DNA from: Streptomyces sp. L2
GTDB taxonomy: Bacteria; Actinomycetota; Actinomycetes; Streptomycetales; Streptomycetaceae
Assembly: GCF_004124325.1 (NCBI RefSeq)
Contig: NZ_QBDT01000001.1
Location: 496,001 to 560,000, forward strand
Direction: 5' to 3'
DNA: 64,000 bases
Both the position numbers and the translations under genes were made by a program. Shown here piece by piece: positions 42,986 to 50,522 of this stretch (its first letter is position 1; each line of letters opens with the position of its first letter). Under the pieces are notes generated by a model, which saw only the letters and a program-made list of their open reading frames with translations, did no database searches and was not told the origin of the DNA.

Positions 42986-44278
42986 TCAGCCCTGCTGCTT
43001 CAGCAGCTGGTCGCAGGACTTGACAGCGTTGTCGAGGGCTTCCTTCGGGCTCTCCTTGCCCTGCAGCGCCTTGGCGACCTCGTTGCGCAGCGCGGTCTTC
43101 ATCTGCTCGCTGAACAGCACGGGCGTGTAGTTGACGGCGGTCTTCAGGGACTTGGCAGCGGCGACCCGGACGCGGGTGACGTCGGTTCCGTCCTCCTTGG
43201 TGAAGTACGGGTCGTCGAGGGAGCCGGCGGTGCTGGGGAAGATGGCGACCTTCTTGGCGAAGGACATCTGGTGCTCAGCGTCGGTGACGTAGTGCGCGAA
43301 GGCGACCGCGGCCGGGGTGTGCTTGGTCCGGGAGTTCACCATCACGCCCATCACGTACATGTTGACGTGCCCGGTGCTGGTGATCTGGTCCGTGATCCCG
43401 ATGTTCTTGTACAGGCTCGGCGCCTGCTTCTTGAAGTTCTCCAGGTCGAGCGCGCTGCCGGGGTTCATGGCGACGGCGCCGGTGAGGAACTTCTTCCCGG
43501 AGGACTCCGGGGTGGCGGTCAGCGCCTGCGAATCCAGGGCCCCCGCGTCGTACAGCTCCTTGTACTTGGTGAGGAGCCGTACGCCCTTGGCGTCGTTGAA
43601 CGCGAAGGCGGTGCCCTCCTCGTTCATGAGGGGGACGCCGTAGCGGCCGAAGTCCTCGATCGTGGGCACGTTGGCGAGGGTGGCGACCTTGCCGCCGCTC
43701 TCCTTCGCCATGCGCAGGGCGTCGGTGAAGAGTTCGTCATACGTCTTCGGCGGCTGGGCGGGGTCGAGTCCGGCCTCCGTGAACAGGGACTTGTTGTAGA
43801 AGAGCGGGCCGGTGTTGAGGTACCAGGGGAAGGCGTAGGTGCCGCTCAGGCCCGGCACCTGGTGGCTGGCCCAGGCGCCCGGCAGGTACTCGGACTTGTA
43901 CTTCGCCGCGGCCTTGTCGAGGTCGAGGGCGAGGCCGGCCTTGGCGAGCGGGGCGACCAGGTCCGGGGAGACGTTGACGACGTCGGGGAGGGTGCCGCCG
44001 GCCGCGTCGGCGCTGATCTTGTCGGCGTAGCCCTCGGCGGGCTGGTCGATCCACTTCACGTGGGTGCCGGGGTACTTCTTCTCGAAGCCGTCGACCACGC
44101 CCTCGAAGTACGACTTGAAGTTGGCGCGCAGGTTCCAGGTCTGGAAGGTGATGTCGCCCTCGACCTTGCCCGAGGCGTCGGTCGAGCCGCCGCCGTCCCC
44201 GCCCGAGCCGCAGGCGCTGAGCGGCAGGACCAGGGCGAGGAAGGCGGCGGCGGCGAAGGTTCTGCGGGGTGTGGGCAC
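42986..44278 (-). CDS. Extracellular sugar-binding lipoprotein of ABC transporter
   Basis: A 430-residue family 1 solute-binding protein. The signal peptide ends at LSAC with lipidated Cys23, then a Gly/Ser linker. Binding-protein features are TFQTWNLRANFKSYFEGV, the PGTHVKWIDQPAEGYADKI segment, and WYLNTGPLFYNKSLFTEAGLDP. It delivers substrate to the two permeases encoded downstream. GTG 44278 starts the operon, 217 bp from the divergent LacI gene; the intervening region has operator-like repeats. The substrate is probably an N-glycan-derived or mannose-containing oligosaccharide, judging from the hydrolases in the operon. Confidence 0.92.
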   Translation of the reverse strand: MPTPRRTFAAAAFLALVLPLSACGSGGDGGGSTDASGKVEGDITFQTWNLRANFKSYFEGVVDGFEKKYPGTHVKWIDQPAEGYADKISADAAGGTLPDVVNVSPDLVAPLAKAGLALDLDKAAAKYKSEYLPGAWASHQVPGLSGTYAFPWYLNTGPLFYNKSLFTEAGLDPAQPPKTYDELFTDALRMAKESGGKVATLANVPTIEDFGRYGVPLMNEEGTAFAFNDAKGVRLLTKYKELYDAGALDSQALTATPESSGKKFLTGAVAMNPGSALDLENFKKQAPSLYKNIGITDQITSTGHVNMYVMGVMVNSRTKHTPAAVAFAHYVTDAEHQMSFAKKVAIFPSTAGSLDDPYFTKEDGTDVTRVRVAAAKSLKTAVNYTPVLFSEQMKTALRNEVAKALQGKESPKEALDNAVKSCDQLLKQQG

Positions 44279-44384
44279 GGTGACACGGCTCCCTCGGGGC
44301 GTGGCGGCTGGGGACGCCAGGGACCTTGCCCGGGCCGGTCCGGGAAAGTCAATGCATTCGCCGCAACTAAAGAAATCAGCACTT

Positions 44385-44472
44385 CATTAGTGCAGGTCAG
44401 AGCCGCGCATGTGAAGACTTGCCCTTATCCACTAATGCGCTTTAGAGTCAGGGCACTCAAGCGCATTAGTGG
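44385..44472. promoter_or_regulatory. LacI operator-like sites in the divergent promoter region
   Basis: CCACTAATGCGCTT (44429-44442) and its exact inverted copy AAGCGCATTAGTGG (44459-44472) lie 16 bp apart; each contains an imperfect dyad CTAA-N-GCGC-N-TTAG (or TGAG) with the central CG typical of LacI sites. A partial copy CATTAGTG is at 44385-44392. They stand 23 bp before the LacI start and 107 to 194 bp from the binding-protein start, so both promoters could be controlled. Confidence 0.75.
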
Positions 44473-44495
44473 TTACTGTTCCGAGGGAGGGAAAG

Positions 44496-45599
44496 GTGCC
44501 GTCCAAGCGGTCCCCCGCACGCCGGCCGACGATGAAGGACATCGCGCGGCGCGCCGGCGTCTCCGAGAGCGCCGTCTCCTTCGCGCTCAACGGCAGGCCC
44601 GGCGTCTCCGAGGTCACCCGGGCGCGGGTCCACCGGGTGGCCGAGCAGCTGGGCTGGCATCCCAGTACGGCGGCCCGCGCCCTGTCCGGTGAGGGCGCGG
44701 CGACGGTCGGCTTCGTCCTGGCCCGCCCCGCGCACACCCTCGGCGTCGACTCGTTCTTCCTCCAACTGGTGTCCGGCATCCAGGAGGTGCTGGCCGAACG
44801 GCACCTCGGGCTGCTGTTCCAGGTGGCCGGGGACGTGGCCGACGAGTGCGCGGTGTACCGGCGCTGGTGGGCCGAGCACCGGGTGGACGGCGTGCTGGTG
44901 GCCGACCCGCGCGCCGAGGACCCCCGCCCCGGTCTGCTCGACGAACTCGGCCTGCCGGCGGTGGTGATCGGCGGGGAGCCCGATGTGCGGCACCCCGGTC
45001 TTTCGACGGTCTGGGCGGACGACGCGGGTGCGATGGCCTCCGTCGTCGACGAGTTGACGGCTCTCGGGCACCGGCGGATCGTGCACATCGCCGGCCTGCC
45101 CGGTCTCGCGCACACCCAGCGCCGTATCGCCACCCTGCGTGCGGAGGCGGAGCGCCGGGGTCTGACGGAGGTCCGCTCGGTGACCACGGACTACTCCGAC
45201 GCCGAGGGCGCGGCTGTCACCCGCCGTGTCCTCGGCGCCGCCTCCGCGCCGACGGCGCTCATCTACGACAACGACGTGATGGCGGTCGCCGGGGTGGCGG
45301 CGGCCTACGAGCTGGGCTTCCGGGTCCCGCAGGACGTGTCGGTGGTGTCCTGGGAGGACTCGGCGCTCTGCCGCATGGTCACGCCCCGGCTGTCGGCCCT
45401 GTCCCGGGACAGCGCCGAGTTCGGGCGGACGGCGGCCCGGGAACTGCTCGCGCTGCTGGACGGCGGCCAGGCCCGCGCGGTGGGCGTGCCGGTGCCGCGC
45501 CTGACGGGCCGGGGCAGCACGGGGGCGGCGAGCGGGCAGCGGGCGAACGGACGGCGGCCGAGCGGACGGCGGCCGACCGGGGGTGATCAGCCGGGGTGA
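44496..45599 (+). CDS. LacI-family transcriptional regulator
   Basis: A 367-residue regulator. The DNA-binding domain is MKDIARRAGVSESAVSFALNGR (residues 13-34, in two parts of the HTH), with hinge-helix HPSTAARALSG near 58. The sugar-binding core includes SIVWEDS-type VVSWEDSALCRMVTPRLSAL and the ligand-pocket strand IGGEPDV. The C-terminal 30 residues are Gly/Arg-rich repeats (GRRPSGRRPTGG) of no known role. GTG 44496 follows GAGGGAGGGAAA. It is divergent from the transporter-hydrolase operon and probably represses it until an oligosaccharide binds, also repressing itself. Confidence 0.92.
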   Translation: MPSKRSPARRPTMKDIARRAGVSESAVSFALNGRPGVSEVTRARVHRVAEQLGWHPSTAARALSGEGAATVGFVLARPAHTLGVDSFFLQLVSGIQEVLAERHLGLLFQVAGDVADECAVYRRWWAEHRVDGVLVADPRAEDPRPGLLDELGLPAVVIGGEPDVRHPGLSTVWADDAGAMASVVDELTALGHRRIVHIAGLPGLAHTQRRIATLRAEAERRGLTEVRSVTTDYSDAEGAAVTRRVLGAASAPTALIYDNDVMAVAGVAAAYELGFRVPQDVSVVSWEDSALCRMVTPRLSALSRDSAEFGRTAARELLALLDGGQARAVGVPVPRLTGRGSTGAASGQRANGRRPSGRRPTGGDQPG

Positions 45600-45699
45600 T
45601 CAGTCCCTTGGCCTCTCGACGTACCGCGCGTGAGGGGGCACAGTTCTCCTGCAAGCCTTCCGTACCGGCGAGTAGCCGACGAGCAGCCGAGGAGTGCGC

Positions 45700-47052
45700 G
45701 TGAGCAGCTGGGCCGGGCGGACCGCCGCCGAGATCGCCGCCGCCGTACGCGAGAAGCGGGTCACACCGCGCGAGGTGGTGGCCGAGCACCTCGCCCGGAT
45801 CGAACGGCTCGACGGCCGGATCGAAGCCTTCCGCGCGGTCCGCGCACAGGCGGCGCTCGCCGAAGCGGACGAGGTCGGCTCGCGCGCCGATCTGACGGAA
45901 CTGCCCCTCGCGGGCGTGCCGGTGGCCGTGAAGGACAACCTGTCCGTGCGCGGGGAGGCACACCGCAACGGCACCGCCGCGACCCCGGACACTCCGGCCG
46001 CCGAGGACCATGTGACGGTGGCCCGGCTGCGGGCGGCCGGCGCCGTGGTGATGGGCCTGACGAACGTGCCCGAACTGTGTGTCTTCGGCACCACGGAGGG
46101 CGTCTACGGCACCTCCCGCAACCCGTGGGACACCACCAGGACGGCGGGCGGCTCGTCCGGGGGCAGTGCGGCCGCGGTGGCCGCCGGGCTGGTGCCGCTC
46201 GCGCTCGGCAACGACGGCATGGGCTCGCTGCGCATCCCGGCGGCCAACTGCGGCCTCGTCACGCTGAAGGCGGGGCACGGGGTGGTGCCGGCCGGGATCG
46301 GCAACGGCGACTGGTTCGGCATGTCCGAGAACGGGCCGCTGGCCACCACGGTCGAGGATCTGCGGCTGATGCTGGGCGTCCTCGCGGACACTCAGTTCCC
46401 GCTGCCCGCGGACCGGCCCCGCCGGAGCGTCGCCGTGGCGCCGCGCAGCCCGCTCGCCGGGGTGAGCGTCAGCAGGCCGTACGCGGCCGCGGTCCGGGAG
46501 GCGGCCGGGGTGCTCGCGCGGGCCGGGCACCGGGTGCGGCTCGCCCGGCCGCCGTATCCGGCCTCGCTGGGCGTGACCGCGATCCAGCACTGGACGGCGG
46601 GTACGGCGGTGGACGCGGCGGCGCTCGATCCGGCGCGGCTGGCCCGCCGGACCCGGGTGCACGCGGCGGTGGGCCGGCGCTTCGTGGGCACGGTGCGCAC
46701 CGGGGCCGGCCGGGACCGGCTCCGCGCCCGGCTGACCCCCTTCTTCACGGAGTACGACGTCCTGCTCACGCCGGCGCTGGCCCGGCGCTCCCCCAAGGCC
46801 GGGCCGTGGCACGAGCGGGGCTGGCTGCGCAACATCCTGGTGAACTCGGCGTATTCGCCGTTCACCCCGCCCTGGAACCTCACGGGCTGGCCGGCGATGT
46901 CCGTCCCGTTCGGCACCCTGCCCTCGGGCGCCCCCTGTGCCGTACAGCTGGTGGGGCGGCCCGGCACGGAGGCGGACCTGCTGGCGCTGGCGGCGGAGCT
47001 GGAGGAGCTGCGTCCGTGGCGGCGCACGGCACCGGTGGCGGATCAGCCGTAG
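45700..47052 (+). CDS. Amidase signature family enzyme
   Basis: A 450-residue amidase. The Ser-cisSer-Lys triad is visible: Lys78 (VAVKDN), Ser152 in AGGSSGGSAAAVAAG and Ser176 in GNDGMGSLRIPA. The usual GTDTGGSIR is GNDGMGSLR here, a mild variant. Start GTG 45700 is favoured because GAGGAG precedes it by 5 nt and overlaps the alternative GTG 45694. No signal peptide, so cytoplasmic. Substrate unknown; related enzymes hydrolyse aliphatic or aryl amides, indoleacetamide or Glu-tRNA partners. It follows the LacI gene by 100 bp but is not clearly part of the glycan regulon. Confidence 0.87.
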   Translation: MSSWAGRTAAEIAAAVREKRVTPREVVAEHLARIERLDGRIEAFRAVRAQAALAEADEVGSRADLTELPLAGVPVAVKDNLSVRGEAHRNGTAATPDTPAAEDHVTVARLRAAGAVVMGLTNVPELCVFGTTEGVYGTSRNPWDTTRTAGGSSGGSAAAVAAGLVPLALGNDGMGSLRIPAANCGLVTLKAGHGVVPAGIGNGDWFGMSENGPLATTVEDLRLMLGVLADTQFPLPADRPRRSVAVAPRSPLAGVSVSRPYAAAVREAAGVLARAGHRVRLARPPYPASLGVTAIQHWTAGTAVDAAALDPARLARRTRVHAAVGRRFVGTVRTGAGRDRLRARLTPFFTEYDVLLTPALARRSPKAGPWHERGWLRNILVNSAYSPFTPPWNLTGWPAMSVPFGTLPSGAPCAVQLVGRPGTEADLLALAAELEELRPWRRTAPVADQP

Positions 47053-47068
47053 CGGGCGGGGCGCTCGT

Positions 47069-47554
47069 TCAGTCGAGCGCCCTGTACATGATGTGCAGGC
47101 CGACCAGGCCGTGGCGGGGGTGGTCGAACGCCTCCGGGACGGTCGCCAGGACGGTGAAGCCGAGGGAGGTCCACAGGCCGACGGCCGGGTTGGTCTCGAC
47201 GACCGCGTTGAAGACCATCGCCCGGTAGCCCTGGGCCCGGGCCTCGGCCAGGACGTGCTCGGCGAGGGCGCGGCCGATGCCGCGTCCGGCGTGGTCCGGG
47301 TCGACCATGAAGCCGGCGCCCGCGATGGCCGAGGCGGGTCCGCCGTAGTTCGGGGTGAGGTAGGCCGAGCCCGTCACCGTGCCGGTGGGGTCCTCGGCGA
47401 CGTAGACGCGCTTGGGCGGCGCCGTCCACAGCGTCCGGGCCGCGTCCTCCGGGGTCTCGGGGTCCCACGTGTAGGTCTCGGCGGCGGCGACGATGCGGTG
47501 CCAGAACGGCCAGATCCGTGGCCAGTCGCCGGCCACGGCTTCTCTGATCGGCAT
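47069..47554 (-). CDS. GNAT-family N-acetyltransferase
   Basis: A 161-residue acetyltransferase. The acetyl-CoA loop is HAGRGIGRALAEHVL (about residues 86-100), with the preceding strand GAGFMVDPD and the C-terminal NPAVGLWTSLGF typical of phosphinothricin/L-amino-acid acetyltransferase-like GNATs. Substrate not known. It converges with the amidase across 16 bp. The start ATG 47554 is the first codon of a compact domain. The small 57-residue gene lies 61 bp upstream on the same strand. Confidence 0.88.
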   Translation of the reverse strand: MPIREAVAGDWPRIWPFWHRIVAAAETYTWDPETPEDAARTLWTAPPKRVYVAEDPTGTVTGSAYLTPNYGGPASAIAGAGFMVDPDHAGRGIGRALAEHVLAEARAQGYRAMVFNAVVETNPAVGLWTSLGFTVLATVPEAFDHPRHGLVGLHIMYRALD

Positions 47555-47615
47555 GGGCGTGAGTCTGTCACGCCCATGCGGTCCAACGATCGCGACGGGT
47601 CCGGCCCTCAGGGGG

Positions 47616-47789
47616 TCAGTCGACGCTGGGCAGGATGTGGGGTTCGGCGAGGTCGTCCTCGTAACCCGCGAGGCGGATCGGGGCCGACCGGGCCCACACG
47701 TCGAGGCTGCCGAGTTCGTCGGACCGGCGGCCCTTGCGCTCCGTGCGTTCCTTGGGGCGTTGCTCGCGATTCGTTGTCTCCGGTGTCAC
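47616..47789 (-). CDS. Small basic/acidic protein, 57 residues, function unknown
   Basis: A short gene on the minus strand with a GTG start at 47789 preceded by AAGGAGTGCGC. The peptide begins VTPETTNREQRPKERTERKG, a basic region, and ends in a segment containing LGSLDVWARSAP and then EDDLAEPHILPSVD. No signal peptide or membrane helix. Codon bias is typical of Streptomyces (high GC at third positions). The sharp split between a polar N-terminal half and a hydrophobic/acidic C-terminal half is unusual. I recall similar small Streptomyces proteins but cannot name one. It lies between a GNAT gene and a long A/T-richer non-coding region. Confidence 0.65.
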   Translation of the reverse strand: MTPETTNREQRPKERTERKGRRSDELGSLDVWARSAPIRLAGYEDDLAEPHILPSVD

Positions 47790-48270
47790 CGCGCACTCCT
47801 TATGTGTCGGGTCACCCTCGGGGCGGGACGGTCAGCCTGCACGGTGCCGCTCGACGCCCGTTCGGGTCTGGATGGAAGGCCTGTACGGACGCGGTGGCGC
47901 CGGTTCCTCGTGGCAGGACAGACCGTTGTGAGCGGCTCGCCCCGGGACGGACGATGGGTGTGGGTGGGACCCCGTGCTGCTGTCCGTCCACTTCAGAGTA
48001 ACCAAATGAGCGCGGGGCCGCTCGATAGGGAAGGCAAACAAGGAGTAACTATCTGCGGCCTTTTCACCCTGCAATAGGAGTAAATATGGCGCTATTTGAG
48101 GCGAATCACCCACCCGGGAATCACCCACCCGGCCTAGTGGAGCGAACAGTCATTCGAGCGTGCGTCAGGACGGCGCCCCCACGAGGGGGTGCGCCGTCCT
48201 CGATCGGTCCTCGTCGGTCTGCGTCGGTTCCTGATCGGTCCTCGGGACGCTCCTCGGCGGTCCGGTCCGC
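47790..48270. other. 481-bp non-coding region with A/T-richer core, GAGTAA repeats and a hairpin
   Basis: Positions 47995-48120 are clearly A/T-richer than the surroundings. GAGTAA occurs at 47996-48001, 48043-48048 and 48078-48083. On the + strand an ATG at 48086 has a good ribosome site (ATAGGAG) and one at 48006 opens a 23-residue frame; neither looks convincingly coding. A strong hairpin follows at 48167-48200. A promoter region for the minus-strand 57-residue gene, a + strand small RNA of about 200 nt, or both are possible. Confidence 0.5.
48167..48200 (+). terminator. Strong GC hairpin downstream of the A/T-richer region
   Basis: AGGACGGCGC (48167-48176) pairs perfectly with GCGCCGTCCT (48191-48200), and CCCC (48177-48180) with GGGG, around a short loop (48181-48184) with one extra G/T. 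It lies between the A/T-rich region and the convergent 48271 gene. It could end a + strand transcript or the minus-strand 48271 gene. Confidence 0.6.
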
Positions 48271-48501
48271 TCAGGGGAAGAACGCGATTCCCATGATGAT
48301 CACCAGGCAGACGCAGACGACCAGGGCGATGGAGCCCCAGGTCCAGGGATGCCGCAGCGGGTCCCTGTCGCCGCCTCGCGGACGGTCCTCCTCCAGTGCC
48401 CCGCCGTCGGTCCGGTCACTGGCGTAGAACTCCTCGTCCGTGGCGTAGCGATTGCGCGGATCGGACTTGGCGCGCGGATCGATACCGTGCTGATCGGTCA
48501 T
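48271..48501 (-). CDS. Small single-pass membrane protein
   Basis: A 76-residue protein with a charged N-terminal 50 residues (DPRAKSDPRNRYATDEEFYA) and one C-terminal helix (WGSIALVVCVCLVIIMGIAFF, about residues 55-75). The tail-anchored shape suggests a cytoplasmic acidic head fixed to the membrane. Function unknown. ATG 48501 has no strong ribosome site. It is followed by a hairpin at 48167-48200 and is preceded on the same strand by the SDR gene 69 bp away. Confidence 0.7.
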   Translation of the reverse strand: MTDQHGIDPRAKSDPRNRYATDEEFYASDRTDGGALEEDRPRGGDRDPLRHPWTWGSIALVVCVCLVIIMGIAFFP

Positions 48502-48570
48502 GAGTCATCACCCACTTCCCTTACTGCACGCTGCCCCCACCCACCTACTTCCCAGTCGGAGCCGTTCCAC

Positions 48571-50091
48571 TCACCACTTGCCGGGCGCGTAGTCCTTCAG
48601 GAAGACGCCGTACAGGTCCTCGCCCGCCTCGCCGCGCACGACGGGGTCGTAGACCCGGGCCGCGCCGTCGACCAGGTCGAGGGGCGCGTGGAAGCCGGCC
48701 TCGGCGAGGCGCAGCTTCTCGTAGTGCGGGCGCTCGTCGGTGATCCAGCCGGTGTCGACGGAGGTCATCAGGATGCCGTCGGTGCGGAACATCTCCTCGG
48801 CGCTGGTCCGGGTGACCATGTTCATGGCGGCCTTGGCGGCGTTGGTGTTCGGGTGCCCGGCACCCTTGTAGCCGCGGCTGAAGACGCCTTCCATGGCGGA
48901 GACGTTCACGACGTACGAGCGCCCGCTGCGGGCCCGGCGCGCGGCCGCGGCCATGGCCGGGCGCAGCTTGCTGATCAGGATGAACGGCGCCGTGTAGTTG
49001 CACAGCTGGGTCTCCAGCAGTTCCACCGGCGAGATCTGCTCGATGGACTGCACCCAGGTGTTGGTGTCGACCACGTCGGGCACGAGGCCGCCGGCGTCGA
49101 TGGCGGTGCCGTCCAGGTGCCGGGCGACGCTGGCGTTGCCGGCGACGAGCGCGAGGTCGGCGACCTGCTGCGCCTCCAGGCCGCCGGCGACGCCGACGGG
49201 CAGCGCGGCGATGCCGTCGACGGCGCCGGAGTTGAAGGCGCCGATGACGTGGTGGGCGGGGAGTTCACCGGCGGGCAGCGGGGCGCTCTCGCCGTCGACG
49301 AGGGCCGCGTACGCGGAGGGCAGCCGGCGGACGGTCTGCGTCGCGTTGTTGATCAGGATGTCGAGCGGTCCGGCCTCGGCGACCTGCTCGGCCAGGGCGA
49401 CGGCCTGCGCGGGGTCGCGCAGGTCGATGCCGACGACCTCCAGCCGGTGCAGCCAGTCCGCGGAGTCGTCCATCGCCTTGAACCGGCGGATGGCGTCCTT
49501 GGGGAAGCGGGTGGTGATGGTGGTGTGGGCGCCGTCGCGCAGCAGCCGGAGCGCGATGTACATGCCGATCTTGGCGCGGCCGCCGGTGAGCAGGGCGCGC
49601 TTGCCGGTCAGGTCGGCCCCGGCGTCCCGCTTGGCGCGGTTCAGCGCGGCGCACGCCGGGCAGAGCTGGTGGTAGAAGTAGTCGACCTCGACGTAGCGGC
49701 TCTTGCAGGTGTAGCAGGAGCGGGGGCGCTGGAGTATCCCGGCGATACGGCCCTCCTCCACCTTGGAGGAGGGCAGGATGCCCTCGGTCTCGTCGTCGAT
49801 GCGCTCCGCGGAGCCGGTGGCGGTGGCCTCGGTGACGGCCTTGTCGTGGGCGGTCTTGGCGGCCCGGCGCTCCTGGCGGCGGCGCTGCTTGACCGTGCGG
49901 TAGATGTGCGAGGTGGCACGGCGCACCTGGATCGCGTCGGGGTGGTCGACGTCCAGCGTGTCGAGTTCCGCGAGCACGCTCAGGCACACGGCGAGACGCT
50001 GCGGGTCGATCCCGGGCCCGTAGACGACTTCCTCCATGGTGGTATCCATGGAGGCATCGATGGATGCCGCCCCGTCCTCTGTCACCGTCAT
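48571..50091 (-). CDS. SDR-family oxidoreductase with N-terminal zinc ribbon
   Basis: A 506-residue protein. Residues 1-115 are a helical domain; C126, C129, C144 and C147 (CYTC, CPAC) form a zinc-ribbon-like site; from about 160 comes a Rossmann dehydrogenase with TGGRAKIG (169-176) and LINNAT (246-251). The SDR catalytic Ser is S398 (NVSAM) and Lys is K420, but the residue four before the Lys is T416 instead of Tyr, and the Ser-to-Lys spacing is longer than usual. An insertion of about 90 residues (260-350) sits before the active-site region. Reductase activity is therefore uncertain. ATG 50091. Confidence 0.8.
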   Translation of the reverse strand: MTVTEDGAASIDASMDTTMEEVVYGPGIDPQRLAVCLSVLAELDTLDVDHPDAIQVRRATSHIYRTVKQRRRQERRAAKTAHDKAVTEATATGSAERIDDETEGILPSSKVEEGRIAGILQRPRSCYTCKSRYVEVDYFYHQLCPACAALNRAKRDAGADLTGKRALLTGGRAKIGMYIALRLLRDGAHTTITTRFPKDAIRRFKAMDDSADWLHRLEVVGIDLRDPAQAVALAEQVAEAGPLDILINNATQTVRRLPSAYAALVDGESAPLPAGELPAHHVIGAFNSGAVDGIAALPVGVAGGLEAQQVADLALVAGNASVARHLDGTAIDAGGLVPDVVDTNTWVQSIEQISPVELLETQLCNYTAPFILISKLRPAMAAAARRARSGRSYVVNVSAMEGVFSRGYKGAGHPNTNAAKAAMNMVTRTSAEEMFRTDGILMTSVDTGWITDERPHYEKLRLAEAGFHAPLDLVDGAARVYDPVVRGEAGEDLYGVFLKDYAPGKW

Positions 50092-50522
50092 CGCGCTGCC
50101 GCTTCCCTGCTCACCCGAGCGGCGCTCCGACTCGCGCCCGCTTTCGAACGCGGAAGTCTACGGAGCGCGGGCGCCGACCACCAAACTCGGCGAGATCAGC
50201 ACCCCGGAGCCCCGCCTGCGGACAGGCAACCCGCCGCAGGGCCCGGCGTGCCCAGACCCACGGCCCCGCCGTCCACCCACGGCGCATCCGCCCCACCGAA
50301 GCCCCCACCCACGGCCCACGGCCACCGACGGCGCATCACCCCACCGGACCCCCATCCACGGCCCGCCGCCGCCGACGGCGCATCCCCCCACCGAAGCCCC
50401 CACCCACGGCCCACAGCCGCCGACGGCGGGGGCCGCCCACCAGGGCCACCCGCACCCGGCGACGAAAGTGGTACGGGTGGTGCGGGTGGGAACACGGTCC
50501 GGCCGGAGGCCGGTCCGGCGTT
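50092..50522. other. 431-bp intergenic region carrying a tandem repeat
   Basis: No gene is seen between the SDR and WS/DGAT genes, which run the same way. The region holds the 48-bp tandem repeat described separately and a Pro-codon-rich composition with open frames on both strands that have no ribosome site. Confidence 0.5.
50281..50430. repeat. About 48-bp tandem repeat, three copies plus partial
   Basis: Units start with GGCGCATC or GGCGGGGG at 50281, 50330, 50377 and 50425, spacings 49, 47 and 48 bp. Each contains a CCCCACCG ... CCCCCACC ... ACGGCCC ... CCGACGGCG run with small differences. It lies about 90 bp downstream of the WS/DGAT start region's far side and upstream of the SDR gene. 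Confidence 0.65.

Noticed and set aside
48006..48086. Two short + strand start codons at 48006 and 48086
   Set aside because: The first frame is 23 residues without a ribosome site; the second has one but runs through the hairpin and antisense to 48271 with poor codon bias. Kept only as a possible RNA.
48081..48110. WhiG-like promoter (TAAA, 15-nt spacer, GGCGAATC)
   Set aside because: The spacing fits but only about half of the downstream box matches; too weak to claim.
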